DNA of 64,000 bases. Origin: Ilumatobacteraceae bacterium (lineage in GTDB: Bacteria > Actinomycetota > Acidimicrobiia > Acidimicrobiales > Ilumatobacteraceae). Below, in pieces: positions 44,355 through 53,026 of the stretch (positions within the stretch are counted from its first letter, which is position 1; every line of letters begins with the position of its first letter). Where the stretch lies: assembly GCA_021299715.1 (NCBI GenBank), contig JAJTEL010000003.1:111200-175199 (forward strand), written 5' to 3'. A model generated the notes under the pieces. The model was not told the DNA's origin and searched no databases. It was given only the letters and a program-made list of their open reading frames with translations. The position numbers and the translations under genes are program-made.

Positions 44355-46613
44355 ATGACGTTTACACCTACTACCCCACAGGGCTTTCCTGGTCGCATAG
44401 GTCGAACACTCGCTGAATCAACCCCACACTTCCCATCTCACGATTCGGGCAAAGGCAAGCCAAACATTCTCATGGTGTTACTAGACGATGTGGGCTTTGC
44501 CGACTTTGGCTGTTACGGGGCAGAAAACCAAACACCCACAATCGACTCAATTGCACAACGCGGTCTTCGCTTCTCTGGTTTTCACACCACTGCAATGTGC
44601 TCAACAACACGCGCTGCATTGCACACTGGCCGAAACCACCACTCGGTAGGTGTGGGATGTCTTGCCAACTTCGATAGCGGATACCCCGGATACCGCGGAA
44701 AAATTTCGCACGAAGCAGGCACGCTTGCCGAAATGCTGCGCCCACACGGTTACCGCAATTACATGGTGGGCAAATGGCATGTCACTCCCCTCACCGAAAC
44801 CGGACCCACTGGCCCATTCGACGGATGGCCGCTTGCACGTGGCTTCGATCGCTTCTATGGATTCCTCGACGCAGAAACGGATCAGTACAGCCCCGAAGTT
44901 GTTCGTGATAATTCACATGTGACTGCTCCGGGAACGTACTGGACTGGTTACCACCTCACTGAAGATCTCATCGACAATGCAATTACTTATGTTGCAGAGC
45001 ACACTGCAGGTGCACCCGATGCTCCGTGGATGATGTTGCTGGCGCCCGGCGCATGTCATGCCCCACACCAAGCTCCGCTTGAATACATTGATCGCTGCGA
45101 GAAGTACTACCTAGAAGGATGGGACGTCGCCCGCGAACGCCGTCTTGAACGCCAAATTGCAATGGGCATTGTTCCCCCAGGAACACAATTACCTCCGCGC
45201 AACGATTTCGTTTTCCCTTGGGAAGATATTCCTGCAGAGCAAAAGCCACTCTTCATTCGACTGATGGCTGCATATGCAGCAATGTTGGAACACTTCGATG
45301 ATCATCTTGCGCGACTCATTCATCAATTAGAAGTATCTGGTCAGCTGGAGAACACCGTCGTCATGGTGATGAGCGACAACGGCGCCAGTCAAGAAGGTGG
45401 CCCATTCGGCTTCATCAACGCAATGGGGCCGTTTAACCTGATTGCCGAGCCAATTGAAGAAAAGATTACAAAGATCAACGACATTGGTGGCCCTGACACA
45501 CACAGCAATTTCCCGTGGGGTTGGGCCATGGTGGCTAACACGCCGTTGAAGCGATACAAGCAGAACACCCACTCTGGTGGCATTCGAGATCCGTTTGTTC
45601 TTGCGTGGCCTGGTGTTGTTTCCGATGAAGGGGGCATTCGCCACAACTTCTGCCACGCAATTGACATCGCGCCCACAATTCTTGAAATGCTTGGCTTAAA
45701 TGCACCAAGCACCATTAATGGGATTCCGCAGATGCCCATTGAAGGTCAATCATTTGCTCCACTCATTTCAAACCCCACTGCAAAGGTAAATCGTGGTCCG
45801 CAGTACTTCGAAATGTTCGGACATCGCGGAATTGTTGTTGACGGTTGGAAAGCAGTTGCATTTCACCAAATGGGCACGCCGTTTGAAGACGACACGTGGG
45901 AGCTGTACAACCTTGAGAACGATTTCAACGAGTGTCATGACCTTGCATCAACCGAGCCAGAGAGATTGAAAAAACTCATTGACTTGTGGTGGGAAGAAGC
46001 AGACAAGCACAAAGTGCTCCCACTAGATGACAGATTTGCGCCACGATTCGCCGAGAATGCAGAACGACATACTGGCGAACGCAAGAACTTCACCTTCTGG
46101 CGCGGCATGGGACACCTTCCGTCCGACGTTGCGCCAGACTTGCGTAGTCGTTCGTACACCATCTCTGCATACATTGATGTGCCCGAAGATGGCTGTGAGG
46201 GAGTGTTGATTTCACACGGAGACCTCACCAGTGGATACAGCCTCTTTATTCGCGATGGCCATCTTGAACATGATCTCAACATTGGTGGCTCGCACCAGAT
46301 GTTGAAATCGGACCGACCAGTACCCGCAGGGCGTCACATTGTTGGTGTGCGAATGAAGCGCAACGGAAACGAAGGAACACTGACCATGTTCATCGACGAT
46401 GTTGTTGTTGGCACAATGACCACCAGCAACATCTTCTGGATTCTCATTTCGTGGTCTGGCCTAGACATTGGACTTGACCGTGGCACTCCTGTCAGTTTGT
46501 ACGAATCACCATTTGAATTCACGGGTCACCTCACCAAAGTGGTGGTCGACCTGGACGCTGACCAAGTTCTCGACTTCAGCGGAACTAGTCGCGCCACTAT
46601 GGCTCGCGATTAA
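44355..46613 (+). CDS. Arylsulfatase-family sulfatase
   Basis: 752 residues. The metal site begins with MVLLDDVGFADFGCYG (Asp44, Asp45). TTAMCSTTRAALHTGRNHHSVGVG is the sulfatase signature, where Cys82 would be converted to formylglycine; the usual CxPxR has Thr in the Pro position here. VVMVMSDNGASQEGG gives the second metal Asp-Asn. The C-terminal ~190 residues form a beta-sandwich-like region (EGVLISHGDLTSGYSLFIRDG). The start ATG has GGAGG 6 nt upstream; an upstream start at 44313 lacks it. The gene overlaps the convergent acyl-CoA dehydrogenase gene by 4 nt. Confidence 0.9.
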   Translation: MTFTPTTPQGFPGRIGRTLAESTPHFPSHDSGKGKPNILMVLLDDVGFADFGCYGAENQTPTIDSIAQRGLRFSGFHTTAMCSTTRAALHTGRNHHSVGVGCLANFDSGYPGYRGKISHEAGTLAEMLRPHGYRNYMVGKWHVTPLTETGPTGPFDGWPLARGFDRFYGFLDAETDQYSPEVVRDNSHVTAPGTYWTGYHLTEDLIDNAITYVAEHTAGAPDAPWMMLLAPGACHAPHQAPLEYIDRCEKYYLEGWDVARERRLERQIAMGIVPPGTQLPPRNDFVFPWEDIPAEQKPLFIRLMAAYAAMLEHFDDHLARLIHQLEVSGQLENTVVMVMSDNGASQEGGPFGFINAMGPFNLIAEPIEEKITKINDIGGPDTHSNFPWGWAMVANTPLKRYKQNTHSGGIRDPFVLAWPGVVSDEGGIRHNFCHAIDIAPTILEMLGLNAPSTINGIPQMPIEGQSFAPLISNPTAKVNRGPQYFEMFGHRGIVVDGWKAVAFHQMGTPFEDDTWELYNLENDFNECHDLASTEPERLKKLIDLWWEEADKHKVLPLDDRFAPRFAENAERHTGERKNFTFWRGMGHLPSDVAPDLRSRSYTISAYIDVPEDGCEGVLISHGDLTSGYSLFIRDGHLEHDLNIGGSHQMLKSDRPVPAGRHIVGVRMKRNGNEGTLTMFIDDVVVGTMTTSNIFWILISWSGLDIGLDRGTPVSLYESPFEFTGHLTKVVVDLDADQVLDFSGTSRATMARD

Positions 46614-47800
46614 CGCGACGTTGTAGTTGCCGGAACTTCGCGAAATGGAATGTCGCGATCGGTTTGTGGTTCTTTTGGTAATCCCAAAATAAGTTCGCCA
46701 ATAATGTTTCGCTGAATTTGGTCGGTGCCGCCACCAATTGAGGTGAAGTACGCATTCAACTGTGAATAGTTAGCGTCACGCGAACGCGGGAATTGGTCTC
46801 CGTCAAGAGCACCTTCTGCTCCAAGAAGATGCCCTTGAATGCGTCCGGCGTAGTGAAGAATTCCCGACATTGCCAACTTGCCTAACGATGCCAATGGCGA
46901 CGATCCACCAGCCTCACTCACAGCTTTTGCTCGGTCACCATTCCAGTCATTGACCATTCGCATGCAATACAAACGAGTGAGTGCTTGGCGAATGACAGCA
47001 TCGTTTGACTTGCCCATGTCTCGCGCAAGCGACACCAAAGAAATATCGGGGGATGGAATGGAGCCGTGTGCTGCCGATGTTGCACCACCGGGGCCCTTTG
47101 GTCCACGACGCGACACACCCATGGCCGCGCGTTCGTATGCAAGTGCAGATTGAAGCACCCACCAACCCTTGTTTAAGTCACCAAGAACATGACTATTCGG
47201 CACGCGTGCATCGGTAATAAACACTTCGTTGAATCGTGAATCTCCGGTGGCTTGCCGCAGTGGTCGTACTTCAACACCAGGTTGATTCATGGGAAGCCAG
47301 AAGAAAGAAATTCCGCGATGCTTTGGCTGATCCCAATCGGTGCGAGCAATCAACATTCCAATGTCGGCGGCCTTGGCTCCAGATGTCCAAACCTTTTGGC
47401 CATTCACTACCCATTCATCACCATCACGCACAGCAGTTGTGCGAATTCCCGCAAGGTCTGACCCTGCACCTGGTTCGCTGTACAACAAACACATGGCAAC
47501 TTCATCCAACAAGAGTGGTCGCATGTACTTTGACTTCAGTTCATCACTGCCGTAGCCCACCATGGTGCCGGCCCACAGGTTCCACTTGTCTTGGCCCGGA
47601 CCTGGAACTTTTGCGTCACTGAAGACTTTCTCCACTGCTTCGGCATCACTGTCTGAAAGTCCACGCCCAAACCATTGTGTTGGCCAACGCAATGCCGCCC
47701 AATGATTATCGACCACTAGTTCACGCCACGCAGCCAGATCTACGGTAGGAGACCAGTTCTTTGCAATGAACTCACGAGCTTCTTCAACGATGCTGGACAT
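46610..47800 (-). CDS. Acyl-CoA dehydrogenase (FadE-like)
   Basis: 396 residues. LLYSEPGAGSDLAGIRTTAV is the flavin-binding signature, VNGQKVWTSGAKAADIGMLIARTD the next motif, and GGGTDQIQRNIIGELILGLPKEP the C-terminal FAD-contact segment of mycobacterial-type FadE. The N-terminal RWPTQWFGRGLSDSDAEAVEKV also fits. It removes two hydrogens from an acyl-CoA and passes electrons to ETF; chain length and substrate are open. It is divergent from the alcohol dehydrogenase gene. Confidence 0.9.
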   Translation of the reverse strand: MSSIVEEAREFIAKNWSPTVDLAAWRELVVDNHWAALRWPTQWFGRGLSDSDAEAVEKVFSDAKVPGPGQDKWNLWAGTMVGYGSDELKSKYMRPLLLDEVAMCLLYSEPGAGSDLAGIRTTAVRDGDEWVVNGQKVWTSGAKAADIGMLIARTDWDQPKHRGISFFWLPMNQPGVEVRPLRQATGDSRFNEVFITDARVPNSHVLGDLNKGWWVLQSALAYERAAMGVSRRGPKGPGGATSAAHGSIPSPDISLVSLARDMGKSNDAVIRQALTRLYCMRMVNDWNGDRAKAVSEAGGSSPLASLGKLAMSGILHYAGRIQGHLLGAEGALDGDQFPRSRDANYSQLNAYFTSIGGGTDQIQRNIIGELILGLPKEPQTDRDIPFREVPATTTSR

Positions 47801-47895
47801 GATGCCCCCTTCTGCCCGTCATCGTATGTGAGCCCGCCCCCTACTGTCTCGTTGAAACAGTCCAGTTACTAGGGTGAAAGAGCAGGGGGTACAAC

Positions 47896-48945
47896 ATGAA
47901 GGCTTTGGTTTTCCACGGGGCACGCGACATTCGGTTTGAGGACTACCCCGACCCATCGCTTGCATTTGACCACGCAGTTCTCTTGCGCGTGAGCCATTGC
48001 AGTATTTGCGGTAGCGACTTGCATATTTATCACGGAGACAAAATTGGTAAAACCGATTACTCCGCTGGCGTCGAACCATTCTGTGTTGGACACGAGTTCA
48101 TTGGTGAAGTTGTAGAAAAGGGACCCGAAGTGCATCGATTCGCCATTGGTGATCGCGTCATTGCCGCCGGTGGTTCTGGATGCGGTGACTGCAGTGCGTG
48201 TCTCTCTCGCGTTGGTCGATGCGCCAAAAGCACAGCGTTCGGACTCAGCACTCGCCTCCAAGGCGGTCAAGCCGAATTCGCACAGGTCCCAAATGCAGAT
48301 CTCACCTTGATGAAGATTCCCGATGGCATCTCCGATGATCAAGCCGTTCTCCTTACCGATGCGCTTGCTACTGCACATTTTGGTGTGAGCCGTGCAGACG
48401 TCTCCCCTGGTTCACGTGTTGCAATTGTGGGGCTAGGTCCAATTGGTCTACTTGGAATTGAATTGGCGTTTGCACAAGGAGCTGCACAGGTTTTTGCCGT
48501 TGATCCGGTTGAGACTCGACGTCGTCACGCCGAATCGCTTGGCGCAATTGCATTAGAACCAGACACTGCTCGAGACAGCATTCGAGAAATGACAAAGGGC
48601 GCTGCATGTGATTCCGTCTTTGAAGCGTCTGGAGCACGAAGTGCAATTGGGCTGGTCCCATCACTAGCCCGACACGGCGCAACAGCGTCTTTCATTGGAT
48701 TACCGCAAGGAGACACAGCGGTTCCGATGCGCGACATTATTTATCGCAATCTCACTGTTCGGGCGGGAATTGCGAATGTGGTCGCACAGTGGGGAGAACT
48801 TGTTCCCCTCTTGCAGAGTGGTCGCGTAAAGGGAGACGGAATTTTCACTCACCGAATGAATTTGTCAGATGGTGCAGAGGGCTACCGAATGTTCGATGCA
48901 CGCGAAGAGGGCGTGATGAAAATCATGTTCGAGTTGGACAACTAG
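47896..48945 (+). CDS. Zinc-dependent alcohol dehydrogenase, MDR family
   Basis: 349 residues. CSICGSDLHIYHGD provides the catalytic Cys, VGHEFIGEVVEKG the His-Glu pair, and CGDCSACLSRVGRC the four-cysteine structural zinc lobe. The NAD-binding loop is VAIVGLGPIGLLGIELAFAQGA. It oxidises an alcohol with NAD(P). AGGGGG lies 6 nt before the ATG. Mycofactocin-dependent alcohol dehydrogenases are usually of another type, so a link to the mft genes at the left end is not shown. Confidence 0.9.
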   Translation: MKALVFHGARDIRFEDYPDPSLAFDHAVLLRVSHCSICGSDLHIYHGDKIGKTDYSAGVEPFCVGHEFIGEVVEKGPEVHRFAIGDRVIAAGGSGCGDCSACLSRVGRCAKSTAFGLSTRLQGGQAEFAQVPNADLTLMKIPDGISDDQAVLLTDALATAHFGVSRADVSPGSRVAIVGLGPIGLLGIELAFAQGAAQVFAVDPVETRRRHAESLGAIALEPDTARDSIREMTKGAACDSVFEASGARSAIGLVPSLARHGATASFIGLPQGDTAVPMRDIIYRNLTVRAGIANVVAQWGELVPLLQSGRVKGDGIFTHRMNLSDGAEGYRMFDAREEGVMKIMFELDN

Positions 48946-48947
48946 GC

Positions 48948-49652
48948 CTATTCGGCAATTTCTACGCGGAGTCGGCGAAATCCTTTGCCTTTGTTCTCCA
49001 TCTTTACTACCCGCACCACTCCGACATCCTTTGTTGATGCCACGTGAGTACCACCGTCGGCTTGTTTATCAAGTCCGACAATGTCAACCACACGAATCTC
49101 TTTGACGTTTGCAGGGATAAGTGACACTTTTGTGCGAATAAGGTCTTCGTCTTCGACCGCTGTATCGCGTGGCAGAAACGACACTGCAATTGGATAATCG
49201 GCAGTGATCGCCTCGTTTACTAATACTTCAACACGGGAAACAAATCCTTCAGGAACGTCGGGAAGTTCGAAATCCATTCGAGCTGCGAGTGGTTCCATGT
49301 TTCCGCCAGTTACAGGAACTTTCCATTCATTCCAGATCACTCCACACAAAACATGCATTGCAGTGTGAGTGCGCATGAGTTTGTGACGACGTTCCCAATT
49401 CAAACAACACTGAACCTGATCGCCAATAAGTGGGAATGTTGAGCCGTCGGCAAGAAAATGCAGAACCTCATCCCCATCCTTGCGAACATCAACAACTTCC
49501 TGACCGGCAAGTACACCAGTGTCGTGTGGTTGACCACCACCCGTGTAATAGAAGATTGTCTTGTCAAGAACAACTGCATTGTCTCGAATGTCAACCACCG
49601 TTGCATCACACTCACGCAAATATGCATCACGCAGGAATAGCAGTTCAGTCAT
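48948..49652 (-). CDS. AlaX-type alanyl-tRNA editing protein
   Basis: 234 residues. The N-terminus (LRDAYLRECDATVVDIRDNAVVLDKTIFYYTGGGQPHD) is the AlaX/AlaRS second-additional domain. The zinc motif RTHTAMHVLC (HxxxH) is present; the second half, QADGGTHVAST, has Asp where the CxxxH Cys is usually found. The protein deacylates tRNA-Ala mischarged with Ser or Gly. There is no aminoacylation domain and the length matches AlaX-M. It is convergent with the alcohol dehydrogenase gene, with 2 bp between. Confidence 0.87.
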   Translation of the reverse strand: MTELLFLRDAYLRECDATVVDIRDNAVVLDKTIFYYTGGGQPHDTGVLAGQEVVDVRKDGDEVLHFLADGSTFPLIGDQVQCCLNWERRHKLMRTHTAMHVLCGVIWNEWKVPVTGGNMEPLAARMDFELPDVPEGFVSRVEVLVNEAITADYPIAVSFLPRDTAVEDEDLIRTKVSLIPANVKEIRVVDIVGLDKQADGGTHVASTKDVGVVRVVKMENKGKGFRRLRVEIAE

Positions 49653-49718
49653 TTTGATGCCCTTCGCAAAATGGCGCGCACTATTTGCACTACAAGTAGT
49701 CGCAGAGCAGTCGCCACG

Positions 49719-50393
49719 TTAGATCTCGTTAATGAGTTCCTCGACAGGGGTGACCATACCTACATAAAACGCACCGAATTCTGCGTAGACCGCAGAGGCT
49801 TCGTCGTAGCGCATGGTGTACACCACTTCTTTTAGATCGTCTGGGTACACACCAAACAATGTGACGCCCCATTCGAAATCATCGAGGCCGGCAGACCCAG
49901 TAACCAACTGAATAACGCGGCCAGCAAATGTGCGGCCGCTCTTTCCGTGTTCTTCCATGAGTTCTTTACGCTTGTCATAGTCAAGTGTGAACCAGTTGTG
50001 ACCTTCGTTGCGACGCTTTGACATGGGATAAAAACACCATGCGTTCTTTCCGGCTGGTGGAAGTTGTGGGTACAGACGCGCATTCAGCATTTCTTGTGGC
50101 ATGCCCTTGGCATATTCACTTACTTCGGTGAGTGAGACATAGCTGTCCACCACTTCAAGACCTGCGTGTTGAACGCCAGTTTGAAGTGCTTTCAATGCAC
50201 GCATGTCTGCTGCAAGTCCCATGACTGCAACGTCTGCCTTGTGGCCCAACATGGAAATGGTGACAACAGTGACTCCGTTGTTCTCGGCATTCTTCACTGC
50301 CTGCACAAGTGCTTCACCGTCAAATTCAGGAAACGGCTTGCAAAACAGATGGATAACTGCCAGGCCCACTGAGGGGGACATAGGTTCGCTCAT
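49719..50393 (-). CDS. hemQ: HemQ-type coproheme decarboxylase (chlorite dismutase fold)
   Basis: 224 residues. The catalytic Tyr122 is in CFYPMSKRRNEGHNW, and MEEHGKSGRTFAGRVIQLVTGSAGLDDFEWGVTLF (split around the proximal His149) is the characteristic motif. HemQ converts coproheme III to heme b with hydrogen peroxide in the actinobacterial heme pathway. Chlorite dismutase itself has an active-site Arg that is not evident here. The ATG at 50393 was chosen over 50402, three codons upstream. Confidence 0.92.
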   Translation of the reverse strand: MSEPMSPSVGLAVIHLFCKPFPEFDGEALVQAVKNAENNGVTVVTISMLGHKADVAVMGLAADMRALKALQTGVQHAGLEVVDSYVSLTEVSEYAKGMPQEMLNARLYPQLPPAGKNAWCFYPMSKRRNEGHNWFTLDYDKRKELMEEHGKSGRTFAGRVIQLVTGSAGLDDFEWGVTLFGVYPDDLKEVVYTMRYDEASAVYAEFGAFYVGMVTPVEELINEI

Positions 50394-50426
50394 GAACTCC
50401 AACCTACCGACCTTGGCCGTTGATGG

Positions 50427-51311
50427 CTAAAGCGAGGCAGACTGTGACAAGAATGCACTCACAAATCGTGTTGCGGAGTCACGTGCAGTGTGTAGGTACA
50501 ACGATGGTTCAGCCATTTCTAGTTCCATAAGTACCGGATAACCACCAGACCCGCGCACAACGTCTACACGTGCATACAGCGGCGCACAGCCAAACTTCTC
50601 AGTAACAAATGCCAAGACGTCGTTGCCGAGTTCGCGTTCTTCACGTGACGCATCTCGCGGGCCAATGTCTTCTTCGGTGAAAAGACCATTCTTTGTATTT
50701 TCACCTGTTGCCAGAATGGCTCCCTTGCGAAACGCATGGCTGTACTCACCATTGAAATACAACATGCCGGTTTCGCCACGCTCGTCAATGAACCGCTGAT
50801 AGGGCTGCACCATTGCAACCATTCCTGCATCCACAAGCGACATGACGTGTGTTGCAGCTGCTGCTGGGAGCGCTATGTGGCGTTCTGTGTTGTTCGAACC
50901 AGCGCTAATTGTTGGCTTCACAACCACGTCACCTTTAATGAGGTCGTTTGCCAGAACTAAATCCTCTGCACCACGCACATACGTCGTGGGAATAATTGGA
51001 ATGTTTGCATCAATAAGTTCCTGGAGATACACCTTGTCGGTGTTCCACCTAATAATCTCAGCCGAGTTGTGCACGGTTGTTGCAAGCGATGCTTTCTCTA
51101 ACCAATCCAAGAATTCGGGATACCGACGGTGATAGTCCCACGGAGAGCGAACGATGGCAGCACGATATGAACTCCATGACACGTGTGGGTCATCCCAGTC
51201 AACGATGTCCGCAACAACTCCCCTGTCACCAAACGCGCGGACAAGTAGTGGAAGATCGGTGTCATGTTCACGCGCGCTTTCACACGAGACAAGAGCTATT
51301 GGCTGCGGCAC
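50427..51311 (-). CDS. ATP-grasp domain protein
   Basis: 294 residues. After an N-terminal ~90-residue pre-ATP-grasp domain (IALVSCESAREHDTDLPLLVRAF), the ATP-grasp core is seen in WNTDKVYLQELIDANIPIIPTTYV, GDVVVKPTISAGSNNTERH and the metal-binding APLYARVDVVRGSGGYPVLMELEMAEPSLY. It forms an amide, ester or thioester by acyl-phosphate chemistry. It resembles glutathione-synthetase-like ATP-grasp enzymes of unknown substrate; no partner gene is adjacent other than hemQ, 33 nt downstream. Confidence 0.85.
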   Translation of the reverse strand: MPQPIALVSCESAREHDTDLPLLVRAFGDRGVVADIVDWDDPHVSWSSYRAAIVRSPWDYHRRYPEFLDWLEKASLATTVHNSAEIIRWNTDKVYLQELIDANIPIIPTTYVRGAEDLVLANDLIKGDVVVKPTISAGSNNTERHIALPAAAATHVMSLVDAGMVAMVQPYQRFIDERGETGMLYFNGEYSHAFRKGAILATGENTKNGLFTEEDIGPRDASREERELGNDVLAFVTEKFGCAPLYARVDVVRGSGGYPVLMELEMAEPSLYLHTARDSATRFVSAFLSQSASL

Positions 51312-51404
51312 AACATGCCACGCTAGTTGCGCATCATGTAATTGAAGAAATAGGGACCGGATTCGGCATTACAACCGGCAGTCCAACCCCTACTTCATCA
51401 TGAA

Positions 51405-53021
51405 TCACTTAACGGTTTTTGTTGCAAGCCTCTGCGCAACAATCACTTTTGCCGCATTTCGTGCGGTGATAGTGATGTTGTTTTTGCCCTTCTTTAAAGC
51501 CGTTGTGCAGACAACTGAGGTACCCGATGTCCGACACCGCACAGTCTTCTTTGTTGCTCCACTAATTGACATTCCGTAGGTGCGCGCACCAGTCACTTTT
51601 CGGAATGTTCCTGTGATTGTCTTGCGTGAAGCGCTATACGTCCACTTCACCGCGATGGACTTGTACTGTGGCGCCGTTGGAGTTGATGGTGTTGAACCAC
51701 CTGGGGTTGGAGTAGCGCCAACAGTGGTGGGTGTTGATCCGCTACCCGATCCAGACGGTTCCATTGTCGTGGCTGTGGGATCTATCACATTTATCTCTGG
51801 ACTCGACACAGAAGACGTTCCTGCCACATTGCTTCCCGAACCAACACACTTGACGCGCCCAGGTTCTGTCGGTGTATAGCTATCGCTGGTGGCTCCCGGA
51901 ACTGCCAAGCCGTTCACATACCACTGATTCTCTTGTGCGGAAGATTCACGTCCGAGATGAAGCCCCGGCCTGCTGTCATTCCAGAAGTGACTGCAGTAAT
52001 GCTCGGTGTTGATGAGGCCGTCGCCTTCGAGTACTGAGTCGATTGCAGTTGTGGGCGGTTCGACGATCCACATCGATGTGATTGCGAGGGCCGGATCGGC
52101 GGTGATTTCCTGCGTGTCACTGGAATCTGTGGCACTCACCCATGTAATTGTTGAAGGCGTGAGGGCATCGCCACGCGAAGGTCGCGGGCCATCTGCAAAG
52201 AACAACGAACCGTCTGATTTCATTGCCATCGCCATGATGCGTTTCGATGCGGTGGCCTTCAGCACCGGTTCATCGGTCGTAAAATGTATGTCGCTGTACA
52301 CCTGATTCGAACCAGAGACGAAGTCGGTGACATAGAAAGACGTGGAGGCATCCTGATCCACAAGCGTGGGCCAGCCCAGAGTGGTTCCGGGATTTGCGAC
52401 GACTCGCGTCGAGGGCCGCGATCCCCAGATATACCGCGTGAGGATTGAGCCTTCGATTCCGTAGGCCAGGTCCGGAACACCCGACGCCATCACCACCGAC
52501 CCAGCAGCAGCCGAACGAATCGAAGACGCCGCGGATCCGCTTTTAGAGCCAACCCAGACCTGTGGTGAGGTCGTTTGACCGCTGAAAACAATGGAGTCAG
52601 TGCCGTTGGTGGCAAGTGAATACGGGTAGCCACCGGGCACGGTATAGAGCGTTGTCGGAGAGTCACCTGCACCCGGAATGACAGACTTAATCTTGAGGTC
52701 GCTCCCTTCCTGCATCGCCCAGTACAGGGTGTTCGAAGCTGTTTCATATGAGATGCCCGTCACTCCCACATTGCCGCCGACGGGCGCAGAGTAAATCTCC
52801 GTCACGACGGGAACACCCGCGGTGTTGAACGTGTACTGGTAGATCTTCGTCTCGCCACCCGTGGTCTCGCCAGAGACGAACATCACCATGTTCGCAAAAG
52901 GTGAACTAATAGCGGTGTTGCGTGTTCTCTCGGTTGTGTCGGACGATTCCGACCCAGTACCACAGGCCGTAATGAGAAAAGTTCCAGCAATTGCAGTTGC
53001 GACCAGTCGATTGAATCTCAT
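51405..53021 (-). CDS. Secreted lipoprotein, tandem paralogue A
   Basis: 538 residues. A lipoprotein signal (TAIAGTFLITACGTGSESS) with lipobox Leu-Ile-Thr-Ala-Cys lipidates the Cys at residue ~20. The mature part has strand-rich repeated segments, perhaps a beta-propeller (ASNTLYWAMQEGSDLKIKSV, GSLFFADGPRPSRG), then a Pro/Thr/Gly/Ser linker (GSTPSTPTAPQ) and a C-terminal beta domain with SGATKKTVRCRT and CTTALKKGKNNI. The first 14 mature residues and this last domain match the next gene. Function is unknown; extracytoplasmic. Confidence 0.82.
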   Translation of the reverse strand: MRFNRLVATAIAGTFLITACGTGSESSDTTERTRNTAISSPFANMVMFVSGETTGGETKIYQYTFNTAGVPVVTEIYSAPVGGNVGVTGISYETASNTLYWAMQEGSDLKIKSVIPGAGDSPTTLYTVPGGYPYSLATNGTDSIVFSGQTTSPQVWVGSKSGSAASSIRSAAAGSVVMASGVPDLAYGIEGSILTRYIWGSRPSTRVVANPGTTLGWPTLVDQDASTSFYVTDFVSGSNQVYSDIHFTTDEPVLKATASKRIMAMAMKSDGSLFFADGPRPSRGDALTPSTITWVSATDSSDTQEITADPALAITSMWIVEPPTTAIDSVLEGDGLINTEHYCSHFWNDSRPGLHLGRESSAQENQWYVNGLAVPGATSDSYTPTEPGRVKCVGSGSNVAGTSSVSSPEINVIDPTATTMEPSGSGSGSTPTTVGATPTPGGSTPSTPTAPQYKSIAVKWTYSASRKTITGTFRKVTGARTYGMSISGATKKTVRCRTSGTSVVCTTALKKGKNNITITARNAAKVIVAQRLATKTVK

Positions 53022-53026
53022 ATTTC

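Noticed and set aside
47852..47880. TTGAAA and TTACTA as -35/-10 elements before the alcohol dehydrogenase gene
   Set aside because: Spacing does not fit a sigma-70-type promoter.
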